From Oscillatoria sp. SIO1A7 (GTDB lineage Bacteria > Cyanobacteriota > Cyanobacteriia > Cyanobacteriales > Laspinemataceae), in contig JAAHFN010000023.1 in NCBI GenBank assembly GCA_010672965.1, forward strand, positions 62,001 through 126,000: 64,000 nt of DNA. Reading direction: 5' to 3'. The translations under genes and the position numbers were made by a program. The notes below the pieces were generated by a model that was not told where the DNA came from, did no database searches, and saw only the letters and a program-made list of their open reading frames with translations. Of the stretch, positions 25,165-32,363 are shown piece by piece (the stretch's first letter is position 1; every line of letters starts with the position of its first letter).

Positions 25165-25467
25165 ATGAGCGAAAAGCTGAAACACCGGCGAAAAAAGACC
25201 AAGGGTATGTTTCAAACATTACGAGAACGAGCGGGCCTAACACAAGCTGGTTTGGCCAAGCTAATCCCAAGTAAAAGAAGTTTTGGAAACATAAATCAGA
25301 CTTCTATTAGCGATTGGGAGCGAGGGATTACTCAGCCCGAGCTAACAATTCCTCAGACTAAGGCCCTATGTCGAGCTTTGGGAGTAAAACTTGAGGAACT
25401 GCCAGACGATTTCGGTCCGCGATGGCGATCGCAACCAGACCTATCACCAGGTGATGAGGAGGAATAG
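25165..25467 (+). CDS. XRE-family transcriptional regulator (100 aa)
   Basis: ATG 25165 starts MSEKLKHRRKKTKGMFQTLR. The helix-turn-helix occupies about residues 14-75: [40 protein letters not shown], then a third helix KALCRALGVKLEELP. A nine-residue insertion (SKRSFGNIN) sits between helix 2 and the recognition helix. An in-frame GTG at 25141 would add eight residues. The acidic tail ends GDEEE. It is divergent to the SAP-like gene and is likely the control gene of the island. Confidence 0.8.
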   Translation: MSEKLKHRRKKTKGMFQTLRERAGLTQAGLAKLIPSKRSFGNINQTSISDWERGITQPELTIPQTKALCRALGVKLEELPDDFGPRWRSQPDLSPGDEEE

Positions 25468-25531
25468 ACCTAAAGGGCGATCGCTTTCCTAAAAGTGCAG
25501 CGGCGGAACCTCCCCGCTGCACCCACAACAA

Positions 25532-25558
25532 AACAAGCCCGCTCCCCTCGGAACGGGC
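25532..25558 (+). terminator. GC hairpin before the 25584 ORF
   Basis: GCCCG and CGGGC enclose CTCCCCTCGGAA. It is followed by ACATATATAAGG without a T-run, so termination of the XRE transcript is only possible. Confidence 0.4.
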
Positions 25559-25583
25559 ACATATATAAGGAGAAACTGAAGCG

Positions 25584-26303
25584 ATGGAAAAAGAATTGGG
25601 CGGACCTGCCAGCAGTCAAGCGCGACCCAGTGCTAGCAGCTCCACCACAAATATAGCGTACTCATTGGCCAACGAAAACGCTAATTGTGGAAAAACTTAT
25701 GGAAAATCAGCGGTGCGTGAGGGCAAAAATCCCGAACCCGTGCAGCTATCCCTAGACCTGGAATCGGTCACTCGGGCATCTGTTGTAGAACCTCCTGTAC
25801 CTGTTGTAGAGTCTCTGCCTCCATATATACACGAAACGAAGTATCAGAATGCGGACACTCTACAACAGCCTTTAGGGACTTCTCAATGCGTTTTAAATAA
25901 GCGCGATCGACCTCCCATACTTGACCGTTCTGCCAATGAATATCGACTTGGTGCGGCCTCTTTGGATACCACCGGAATTCCATATCAAACACCTCCTGGT
26001 GCCAAAATGAACAAAAACATCGAGGGCAAAATGGCCCCCAAAAACGGTAAAGGCTGGCTGGCTTGGCACTATAAAATCCGGGACTGCTCCGGCAAGCAGC
26101 ACAGTCACAGTTGCAGCGCCGGCGAGCAAATACCGGATGAAGCATCTGGCCCGTATGCAATTTACTGCTGGCACGTCCCGGGCAAAGCCAACGGCCGGAA
26201 ATATGTGGGCAAAGCCGGCGGCAAAAAATATAACCGGTTTATAGAAGTCTGGAACCAGTGCGACTCTTGGCCTAGGGTACTGAGTCTCGCTTTCGGAGTT
26301 TAG
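25584..26303 (+). CDS. Hypothetical protein, 239 aa; overlaps an antisense gene
   Basis: ATG 25584 has AAGGAG 11 bases upstream. The first ~100 residues are low-complexity (ASSQARPSASSSTTNIAYSL), with a PVQLSLDLE segment. The last ~90 (KGWLAWHYKIRDCSGKQHSH, then YAIYCWHVPGKANGRKYVGK) resemble short Trp/Tyr-rich beta modules seen in cyanobacterial accessory proteins, where a line such as GKxxxKYVGK recurs. The middle lies opposite the better-supported minus-strand gene 25768-25983. Both could not easily be under full coding constraint, so this ORF may be partly or wholly fortuitous. Confidence 0.4.
   Translation: MEKELGGPASSQARPSASSSTTNIAYSLANENANCGKTYGKSAVREGKNPEPVQLSLDLESVTRASVVEPPVPVVESLPPYIHETKYQNADTLQQPLGTSQCVLNKRDRPPILDRSANEYRLGAASLDTTGIPYQTPPGAKMNKNIEGKMAPKNGKGWLAWHYKIRDCSGKQHSHSCSAGEQIPDEASGPYAIYCWHVPGKANGRKYVGKAGGKKYNRFIEVWNQCDSWPRVLSLAFGV
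25768..25983 (-). CDS. Hypothetical protein (71 aa) with strong ribosome-binding site
   Basis: ATG 25983 is preceded by AGGAGGTG seven bases upstream, the best Shine-Dalgarno match in this region. The product reads MEFRWYPKRPHQVDIHWQNG then QVWEVDRAYLKRIEKSLKAV, with a helical MEAETLQQVQEVLQQMPE end. This natural alternation of strands and helices suggests a compact alpha/beta fold. The family is not recognised. It lies antisense to the 25584-26303 frame. Confidence 0.55.
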   Translation of the reverse strand: MEFRWYPKRPHQVDIHWQNGQVWEVDRAYLKRIEKSLKAVVECPHSDTSFRVYMEAETLQQVQEVLQQMPE

Positions 26304-26351
26304 GAGCGGCGATCGCCATTCTTATCGGCTAGCGCTGTCGGTCGATAGCGA

Positions 26352-26393
26352 GTGCGGTGCTGGTGCGGTGTTAGTACCGTACCAGTACCGCAC
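26352..26393. promoter_or_regulatory. 18-bp inverted repeat, operator or terminator candidate
   Basis: GTGCGGTGCTGGTGCGGT and ACCGTACCAGTACCGCAC are complementary apart from two positions and are separated by GTTAGT. Each arm also contains a direct repeat (GTGCGGT / GTGCGGT). There is no T-run after it. It lies 90 bases before the two mini membrane-protein genes, where an operator would fit. Confidence 0.5.
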
Positions 26394-26482
26394 TCTAGTA
26401 TTTATGAGTTTAAACTTACACCCAAGCGCCCCCCACGTCCGCGACCTATAATTTAGGAAAACGATCGCACATTAAAATAACG

Positions 26483-26626
26483 ATGGCACTTTTAGATAAA
26501 GATACCGAAAGCTGCTTGTGTGGCCTTGTATTTTTTACACTAGAATTGGGAGCTATCCTTCTACTGACTTATTTTATACTTCAAGCTATACAGAATGAAG
26601 CCTTAACCCCCTTAATTCAGTCGTAA
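26483..26626 (+). CDS. Mini membrane protein A (47 aa)
   Basis: The frame runs from ATG 26483 to TAA 26624-26626. After a polar MALLDKDTESCL start there is one long hydrophobic helix (CGLVFFTLELGAILLLTYFI), then a polar tail QAIQNEALTPLIQS. A single transmembrane span is predicted. It is followed after 13 bases by a second gene of the same kind. A phage holin, toxin or small membrane regulator are possibilities; none is supported by family resemblance. Confidence 0.5.
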   Translation: MALLDKDTESCLCGLVFFTLELGAILLLTYFILQAIQNEALTPLIQS

Positions 26627-26639
26627 CGCAAACTAAAAA

Positions 26640-26768
26640 ATGCTTGAACTGCTCAACAACCCCAAGAAATTTATTATCTTTGTAAGTTGCGTTACCCTTG
26701 CTAATTTTGCAATGGTTGGCGCAATAGCTTACCTAGCCCTCAAAATTCTATCCTGTTGGACGCCGTAA
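26640..26768 (+). CDS. Mini membrane protein B (42 aa)
   Basis: ATG 26640 to TAA 26768. MLELLNNPKKFIIFVSCVTL then ANFAMVGAIAYLALKILSCW: a basic start followed by hydrophobic sequence that could form one long or two short spans. It has no clear homology to protein A beyond general character. The tandem arrangement hints at a two-component holin-like pair, unproven. Confidence 0.45.
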   Translation: MLELLNNPKKFIIFVSCVTLANFAMVGAIAYLALKILSCWTP

Positions 26769-26810
26769 AAATTGACTCAGCAGCAATAGAGCGATCGCAA
26801 CTACAGCTCG

Positions 26811-27083
26811 TCAAAATATCCTTTCCACCCTACCCCTAGAATATCTGCGCCTAGTTACCCGCCTCTGCATCAGCAGAAACAAATATTCTCGTTGTATTTT
26901 TTCCGTCCTTTTGTCCAACCTGTCCCTTTCTTCAGCAGGCGTTTCCGGGTCGTTCGCCTTATTCCTAAGAGACAAAAGCGAGTAGCCCAACCGGCTTATC
27001 TTAGCATCGCGATATAGCCTCAGATTAGAACGAATACTATGCATTTTAACTTCAAAAAAACAGTCGTCTAGGCTTAGCAACAT
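26811..27083 (-). CDS. Hypothetical basic helical protein (about 90 aa)
   Basis: ATG 27083 (an internal ATG at residue 14, MHSIRSNLRLYRDAKISRLG, may be the real start). The centre is helical and charged, KANDPETPAEERDRLDKRTE then KIQREYLFLLMQRRV, and the end is strongly basic (TRRRYSRGRVERIF). A coiled-coil or nucleic-acid-binding protein is possible. No family is recognised. It is downstream of the GH10 gene on the same strand. Confidence 0.5.
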   Translation of the reverse strand: MLLSLDDCFFEVKMHSIRSNLRLYRDAKISRLGYSLLSLRNKANDPETPAEERDRLDKRTEKIQREYLFLLMQRRVTRRRYSRGRVERIF

Positions 27084-27166
27084 AACCTAAGTACGCGGGT
27101 ATTGGCTCGCGGCACTTCCCATACTCAGCTAACCTAACCTGAAAACATCTCACCCCTACTTTCCCT

Positions 27167-28096
27167 TCATTCCCTCAAAACATCCTCTACAGCAAAATAC
27201 GCCGGTTTCTTCTGAAACTTTGCATCAAACAGGAACGGTCGGTTCTCCTTATTTCGCCACACATACTTGTCGCTGACCCCCCAGGTACAGAAACACTTCA
27301 CGTCACATTTTAACGCCAAAGAAAGTAATCGGCGATAAGCCTGCGCCTGGACTTCCTTAACCAGCTCCCAGGGCAGCCTATGGTCAGCCCACAAAGTAAC
27401 CTCGCTGAAATGAACCTCCAAACCCAGCCCCTTTAGCTGCTTCAGGAAAGGTTCCAGCCACAGCAGCCGCAAAGTCCCCTGCAAGTTGTGATGCATCTGA
27501 ATTGCAACACCATCAATCCCCACACCGGCAGAGTCCAGCTCCTCAACCAGTTGAAGAAACGCTCTCTGCTTGGATTCATTGTGCCAGCCGTAATCACTAT
27601 AAAACAATCTAGCATATGGGTTGGCCTGCCGAGCAAAGCGAAAAGCATCCAGCAGAAAATCAGAACCCAGATTCTGGCTCCAGTGAGTCTTAACCAACCC
27701 GCCGCTAGCATTAATCATCTCGCTTGCCACATCCCAAACCTCAACGCTATCCTCATAACGCTTGACGGTTTCGGTAATATAGTCTTCCAAAACAGACCGC
27801 GTACTCTCCGTACTCAGAGCGGCAACCCAATGAGGAATTTCCAAGCGCCACATCAGATTGCCACCTCGCAAAGCCAAAGAATTGTTGCGTGCGAAATCCA
27901 CAATCTTATCGGCGCGATCGTAATTAAAATCGTCCCTCCCTCGCATAACCGACTTAATCTTAAACTCATTTTGAGGAGCCAGCAAATTAAACTCCTCAAC
28001 CAGAGTCTGCCTCACTTGCTCGTCCGAGTCTAGCTGCCAGTTGGTCGCCGCCCCACCAATATAGAAATCGTCACCGGCCAAATCCTTCAAAGCCAT
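27167..28096 (-). CDS. GH10-family endo-beta-xylanase-like glycoside hydrolase
   Basis: The 309 residues have the GH10 TIM-barrel pattern: FYIGGAATNWQLDSDEQVRQ at the start, LVEEFNLLAPQNEFKIKSVM (the usual 'fn..t.eN..K' region), ARNNSLALRGGNLMWRLEIP, then WDVASEMI with the acid/base Glu (usual motif WDVVNEA; the Asn is Ser here). FYSDYGW, GVAIQMHHNL and VHFSEVTLWA (nucleophile Glu) follow, and FCTWGVSDKYVWR is the conserved W-G-xxD-xxSW region. No signal peptide is present (MALKDLAGDD), unusual for secreted xylanases and fitting a phage- or island-borne enzyme released by lysis or carried on a particle. GGAGG lies 11 bases before ATG 28096. It follows the integrase gene on the same strand. 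Confidence 0.85.
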   Translation of the reverse strand: MALKDLAGDDFYIGGAATNWQLDSDEQVRQTLVEEFNLLAPQNEFKIKSVMRGRDDFNYDRADKIVDFARNNSLALRGGNLMWRLEIPHWVAALSTESTRSVLEDYITETVKRYEDSVEVWDVASEMINASGGLVKTHWSQNLGSDFLLDAFRFARQANPYARLFYSDYGWHNESKQRAFLQLVEELDSAGVGIDGVAIQMHHNLQGTLRLLWLEPFLKQLKGLGLEVHFSEVTLWADHRLPWELVKEVQAQAYRRLLSLALKCDVKCFCTWGVSDKYVWRNKENRPFLFDAKFQKKPAYFAVEDVLRE

Positions 28097-28118
28097 TTTC
28101 GCTCAATACCTCCAATAT

Positions 28119-28139
28119 CCCGGCCATAAGCTGGCCGGG
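28119..28139. promoter_or_regulatory. Hairpin between integrase and GH10 genes
   Basis: CCCGGCCA and TGGCCGGG around TAAGC, upstream of the GH10 ribosome site on the minus strand. Without a T-run it could be an attenuating or processing structure, or a fold in an attachment region. Confidence 0.45.
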
Positions 28140-28188
28140 TTGCGTTAATTTGACTGCCCACAATGACTAGGCACAATTACTAGCTGAC

Positions 28189-28782
28189 TTACAAAACAGC
28201 GATCGCATTTTCAACGGCCTGCGGAGTTACTTCGATATAGCGCATGAGTGCCGCCAAAGACTTGTGGCCGGTGACCGCCTGAATGACTTTCACCGATTTG
28301 CCCGCATTGCTCAGAGTTGTAATGCCCGTTCGCCGGGGTGAATGCCAGCTAGCACCCTTGTGGGAAAGATTGGCCCTAGCGAGCGCTTTTTTAAGCCACT
28401 TGTCCATCGCCCGCACCGTCACCGGCTGGTCCCGATAGCGAGGTGATGGAAAAAGCCAGCGGCTGTTGGTCGGCGGCCGGTATAGCTGCAACAGTTCCTT
28501 CAAGGTTGGGTGGACCGGGACTTGTCTGGTCTCCCGCTTTCCCCCAGGGGCTGCCTTGCGCGTATTGGCTTGGAAAGTAATCTCCGGCAAAACCTCCCCT
28601 TGGGAAACATCAGCATAAACATCGCTTATCTGCAACTTGGTTATCGCCCCGACCCTCTCCACGGTGTACCGAGCAATTTGTAGAGCAATCTGGTGAGTTG
28701 GATTTTTAAGCTGCTGCAGAATTTTGGCGTAATCATCATCGGTCAAAATTGCGGCCTGTCCGCACCTATTATTTTTTCCCAT
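28189..28782 (-). CDS. Tyrosine recombinase, catalytic-domain-only (197 aa)
   Basis: This phage-integrase-family catalytic domain contains the Arg in YTVERVGAITKLQISDV, a Lys-bearing beta turn (NTRKAAPGGKRETRQVPVHP), the HSPRRTGITTL box (His-x-x-Arg), TGHKSLAALMRY with the second His/Gly and the nucleophile Tyr in MRYIEVTP. The N-terminal core-binding SAM-like domain of ordinary integrases is absent; only about 15 residues (MGKNNRCGQAAILTDDD) precede the catalytic part. It probably mediates integration or resolution of the island. No tRNA or att repeat is seen nearby. It starts at ATG 28782. Confidence 0.88.
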   Translation of the reverse strand: MGKNNRCGQAAILTDDDYAKILQQLKNPTHQIALQIARYTVERVGAITKLQISDVYADVSQGEVLPEITFQANTRKAAPGGKRETRQVPVHPTLKELLQLYRPPTNSRWLFPSPRYRDQPVTVRAMDKWLKKALARANLSHKGASWHSPRRTGITTLSNAGKSVKVIQAVTGHKSLAALMRYIEVTPQAVENAIAVL

Positions 28783-28897
28783 TTCCTAGTTCTTCTTTTG
28801 TCGCTAATTCCTAAAAAAAAGGAACTTGACTTATTAGACGCACGCCCTAAAAACACTCGTAGCCCAATCCTAGCAAAGCTTTGGAGTAATTGCCCAC

Positions 28898-28925
28898 AGT
28901 TCCTCTTTTATACAAAAGAGGAACT
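28898..28925. promoter_or_regulatory. Perfect 12-bp inverted repeat in divergent interval
   Basis: AGTTCCTCTTTT and AAAAGAGGAACT flank ATAC, between the divergent integrase gene and the 28984 gene. A shorter related pair (TTCCTAAAAAAAAGGAAC) lies at 28807-28824. Operator or terminator roles are both possible; a T/A tract supports weak termination in either direction. Confidence 0.5.
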
Positions 28926-28983
28926 TGTCATTGGTAAAAAAGGCGGTCTATCTTGAATGAGAAGAGCAAGAGGACGAGCGGAC

Positions 28984-29223
28984 ATGGAAAACTGGGACGC
29001 CAACTACATCCACAACAAATTTGACGAAGTGAATGCAAGATTAACTATCCTGCAAAAGTCAGTATCGGAACAGACTCACCTGCTAGAGCGCAAAATTGAG
29101 GATTTAAGCAATAAAATATCTGACCAGAAAACTCAAGGCAACAACGGCGGCATAAAAATCGCAACATTAAGCGGTATCATTTCCGCTGCCCTTTTTGAAA
29201 TTATCCAAGTTTTTGTAAAATAA
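28984..29223 (+). CDS. XhlA-like coiled-coil protein with C-terminal membrane anchor (79 aa)
   Basis: ATG 28984 (MENWDANYIHNKFDEVNARL) is preferred to the ATG at 28957 because AGAGGACGAG lies just upstream. Residues ~10-60 form a coiled coil (LTILQKSVSEQTHLLERKIE then DLSNKISDQ). The C-terminus KIATLSGIISAALFEIIQVF is a membrane segment with a short tail. Haemolysin XhlA and phage holin-accessory proteins share this layout. It is immediately followed, after three bases, by the 275-aa gene. Confidence 0.65.
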   Translation: MENWDANYIHNKFDEVNARLTILQKSVSEQTHLLERKIEDLSNKISDQKTQGNNGGIKIATLSGIISAALFEIIQVFVK

Positions 29224-29226
29224 GCT

Positions 29227-30054
29227 ATGAAGCTATTGTATTGTGAACTTAGAGAAGAAATTTATAATAACGTTTTTTGGTGGGACCGTGTAGATAAACC
29301 TTATTTTTGTTACTACGACGACGGCTCTGTCAAACAATTTAATCATGGAGAATACATAGTTGAACAATTCAACCATCAAATTAAACAGCAGGAAAAACTA
29401 GACAATCTCTGCGAGGATTGGGAAACCTTCAAAGGGGAATATGATTGGAACGTTGACTGGAATTTTCAATCAAAAGAAACCTGCCAAACCAAAGCAATTA
29501 CAAAGTATATCGGCACTTCCAGTGGATGGAAAGCCATCATTGACTTAATATTTTTTCTGATCGAACAATACGAAAGATTGCGGGGGATAATTTGTGGTAA
29601 CGAAGCTTGCGTCGCCATGCCCGAGCATTATCAAATTAAACTTGAAGGCCACAGACCCCAGCTAGTCTTACAGCTCGCCGAGCCAAAAGAGGATGCGGAC
29701 GAATTGGGAAAAGCCCAGCACGTCATCACCATCCCCCATTACATAGGAAAGGCCGATTCCCCAGCGCCAGTGCAGTACGTTCAAAAGGGCGGGCACCACG
29801 GGATGTTAGTGTTAAACGATAACTCGAAAATACACGTCTATTGCATAAGTAAGACGGAATGCACCCGAGTTCTTCAAGCTATTAGATTCTGGGTTAACCC
29901 TTTCTATCTTGATGGAGCCCAATACAAATACAGTGAATACCCTACAGCAGATATCAAGCAGGTCACTGTCTATCCGAAGTACGCCAAATACTGGCCCAAC
30001 GGTACGAAACACCAAAATTCTGAATGGACCACCGCTTACAGTTACGACGCTTAA
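29227..30054 (+). CDS. Hypothetical protein (275 aa)
   Basis: It starts at ATG 29227, apparently co-transcribed with the XhlA-like gene. The sequence is rich in Trp and Tyr (NNVFWWDRVDKPYFCYYDDG; GEYDWNVDWNFQ), with an acidic middle and a C-terminal region SKIHVYCISKTECTRVLQAI then VTVYPKYAKYWPNGTKH. No signal peptide, membrane segment or catalytic motif is obvious. A beta-rich structural or recognition protein seems plausible. No family is recognised. Confidence 0.7.
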   Translation: MKLLYCELREEIYNNVFWWDRVDKPYFCYYDDGSVKQFNHGEYIVEQFNHQIKQQEKLDNLCEDWETFKGEYDWNVDWNFQSKETCQTKAITKYIGTSSGWKAIIDLIFFLIEQYERLRGIICGNEACVAMPEHYQIKLEGHRPQLVLQLAEPKEDADELGKAQHVITIPHYIGKADSPAPVQYVQKGGHHGMLVLNDNSKIHVYCISKTECTRVLQAIRFWVNPFYLDGAQYKYSEYPTADIKQVTVYPKYAKYWPNGTKHQNSEWTTAYSYDA

Positions 30055-30218
30055 AATTGGTCGGCACTTAACCCTCGACCAGACGTTTTGAAACCCAAAC
30101 TATGGGCAATTCGTAGTTAACGACTTATACTTTGAAGTGCAAGCAAAACCGCTTTCGTATTGCAATGAAGTAGTGGCAATACTGCATCATTACTGCAACA
30201 AATGCACAGTGCTTAAAT

Positions 30219-30276
30219 AGCCCTTGTTTAGTCCTTGTTTAGCCCTTGTTTAGCCCTTATTTAGTCCTTGTTTAGG
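30219..30276. repeat. Five tandem 11-bp units (CCCTTGTTTAG)
   Basis: Units alternate between CCCTTGTTTAG and TCCTTGTTTAG with one CCCTTATTTAG. They lie in a 400-bp A/T-rich spacer between the 275-aa and 214-aa genes. Iterons or regulator-binding sites are possible. They have no coding capacity. Confidence 0.75.
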
Positions 30277-30457
30277 CATTTGCTAATGCTTGAACTTTGT
30301 TGCAACAACAAATTTTAACGGATTAACATTTGTTTTGTTAACAAATTAATCTCGATTTAATTTTGGTTATTCAAGCAAAACAAAGGAAAGCGCCCAGAGC
30401 GTCAAAACTGGGCGCAAGCGGTTACATGACGTCCATTAACCAATTTCATCTTATCCT

Positions 30458-31102
30458 ATGGGAACATATAATCCAGTCCTCCAAGGTCCCTTACCCGGTC
30501 CATACTTAGAGTACATGAGCCGCATCATCCGCTACAAAAGCGACAACGATCCGCCCGGGACTTTGGGAATCGAAACTATCTATTGCAAAGACGCCGTAGC
30601 AAACTTCCTTGGCTTAAGACTTGCACCGCCTTCGGACGGGGTGTATCAAGACAATGACGGCAATTTAAACGCAGGATCCAGATTTGCCAAAAGAGCCGAC
30701 AAAGGTAGCAAAGAATTTAAAATCTTGCTACTTCCTTTTACTGAAATTGATGTTTTCGAGCGCGACCCACTGACTGGCCAAGGCCAAGTCAAGACATATC
30801 GCCGCAGCACTTTAGGGTTGTCTGTTAACGGTCGAGTCGGCGTTGCTACAGTTCGACAGTGGCTCATGTATCACGTCGGAGGTCCTGGTAAAGAAGAAAT
30901 CCGACAAAAAATTAAGGGCATGATTACCCCAAGTCTAAAAACCTATACTTGGCGCTCAGAATTAACACCTCAACTAGACCTCCCCCTACCTAAAAATCCC
31001 ATTCCGTTTTATGAGGGCGATTTCTCTCAAATTCCTGACGCCCAAGAGCGCCCCGAGGAGGAAGATGATGACGGAGATGACGGCGGAGGTGACGAAAGCT
31101 AA
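30458..31102 (+). CDS. Hypothetical protein (214 aa) with acidic C-terminus
   Basis: ATG 30458 starts MGTYNPVLQGPLPGPYLEYM. The core appears to be a small alpha/beta domain (IETIYCKDAVANFLGLRLAP; FKILLLPFTEIDVFERDPLT; VNGRVGVATVRQWLMYHVGG). The tail (PEEEDDDGDDGGGDES) is strongly acidic. It ends one base before the next ATG, so the two genes are coupled. No family is recognised; the neighbour suggests a shared structural role. Confidence 0.7.
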   Translation: MGTYNPVLQGPLPGPYLEYMSRIIRYKSDNDPPGTLGIETIYCKDAVANFLGLRLAPPSDGVYQDNDGNLNAGSRFAKRADKGSKEFKILLLPFTEIDVFERDPLTGQGQVKTYRRSTLGLSVNGRVGVATVRQWLMYHVGGPGKEEIRQKIKGMITPSLKTYTWRSELTPQLDLPLPKNPIPFYEGDFSQIPDAQERPEEEDDDGDDGGGDES

Positions 31103-32107
31103 ATGTCTCTTATTAATCCAATTAGTTGGAATCTAGTTTTAAACGAGAGAAAAGAGGCAGAAGTAGTAGTTCCGGGGCATCACTATAAGCGGATTCCCCC
31201 TTTTGTAACTCCCAACTTAGACGGGGTTGAAATTTTCCGAATTTTTGCGGTTAATGACAATGCCCGTCTTACTTGGTGGCTTGCCGGCTCGGTAATTCAA
31301 TATTTGGGAGCGCCTAGCGATTCGAGTCCTTTGGTTGTAAAAAGGCAGAAAATTGAGTTAAACAATGACACTGTTTTTATTGCAGAACGATTTGACGAGC
31401 CCTTTTTTCTAACCTTTGAGCCGGCCTACTGGCATACAGAGATGAACTTGTCTATTGCGGAATATGTTGGTATCCCAGGTGCTAGTAGCGGCGGCAGTGA
31501 TTCCCCCAGGACGGCTATTACTGTACAAACAAATGCTATTGTCAATCCTTCGTTTGAAATCTGGAACGCCACTTCAAACGACGATATTAAACCGCAGGGC
31601 ATCCAGCGAATTACCCTAGCCCCCGGCTGGGAACTAAGAAGTTGGACCAATAATAACGCTGATTTTGGCACCGTCAGGCTTACAAGAGAAACAATATCAG
31701 ATCCTGGCCTACCTTTTAATACTTTTCTCCGTTGGCAGCAAGTAAATCCTAAACAAGGTGGAGCGAGTTTAGAATTAATCAATTTAGTTAACGAGCGAGT
31801 GTTCTCCCCAGGAGATACTATTAGTGTTAGGGGTTATCTCAGAACATCATCGCCATCTGGCTTGAACATTCCGTTTACAGTCCAAGGCGGAGGACACTCC
31901 TGGCGACTTATCAGGTATATTGGTGTTAATGGCGTTTGGGCTCCCTTTAACGCTGGCTTTACATTAGATGAAATTGGCACCAGCTTTACGCCTGGTTTGT
32001 CAATGGGATTTTCTCTACCGAGCCATAGCACTTTTAGTTTAGATGTAGCGGGACTGCAAGTAGGGGCACCGGGAACCACCAGTAATCTAGAACTGTACTT
32101 TGCTTAA
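31103..32107 (+). CDS. Hypothetical beta-rich protein (334 aa), possibly carbohydrate-binding
   Basis: It starts at ATG 31103 directly after the previous stop. The first ~125 residues are one domain (ISWNLVLNERKEAEVVVPGH; FIAERFDEPFFLTFEPAYWH), then a GASSGGSDSPRT linker. About 190 residues follow that look like a jelly-roll carbohydrate-binding module (NAIVNPSFEIWN at its start, GDTISVRGYLRTSSPSGLNI, and FSLDVAGLQVGAPGTT at its end). NPSFE-type starts are common in CBM-like and phage tail-spike modules. It has no signal peptide. Tail-fibre, adhesin or surface-layer roles are possible. A good terminator follows at 32272. Confidence 0.65.
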   Translation: MSLINPISWNLVLNERKEAEVVVPGHHYKRIPPFVTPNLDGVEIFRIFAVNDNARLTWWLAGSVIQYLGAPSDSSPLVVKRQKIELNNDTVFIAERFDEPFFLTFEPAYWHTEMNLSIAEYVGIPGASSGGSDSPRTAITVQTNAIVNPSFEIWNATSNDDIKPQGIQRITLAPGWELRSWTNNNADFGTVRLTRETISDPGLPFNTFLRWQQVNPKQGGASLELINLVNERVFSPGDTISVRGYLRTSSPSGLNIPFTVQGGGHSWRLIRYIGVNGVWAPFNAGFTLDEIGTSFTPGLSMGFSLPSHSTFSLDVAGLQVGAPGTTSNLELYFA

Positions 32108-32271
32108 TCGCTATGGAGTTATAGTACGGGCACCCTGCACCCTGTACCCTGCATTGGAGATTGGGCATTGGGAAAAGGCAAGCGCGCGATCGCTCTCCTG
32201 GAGGGAGCCAAAGAGCGTTATTCTACCAATGCCTTCCGACAAAATTGAGCAAGCACTAACTATTCAAATAA

Positions 32272-32304
32272 AAAGCTACCATAGTTTGGTAGCTTTCTTT
32301 TTTT
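32272..32304 (+). terminator. Rho-independent terminator closing the 30458-32107 unit
   Basis: AAAGCTACCA and TGGTAGCTTT form a perfect 10-bp stem with a TAGTT loop, followed by CTTTTTTT. The A-run on the other side lets it also act for the converging 32364 gene. Confidence 0.85.
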
Positions 32305-32363
32305 AAAACAAAGTTTTTAGCGCTCTGATAGTGATATGCAACAATATAGAACAGTATGTTGCA

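Noticed and set aside
30219-30276. 11-bp tandem units considered as plasmid replication iterons
   Set aside because: No replication initiator gene is nearby; kept as a tandem repeat only.
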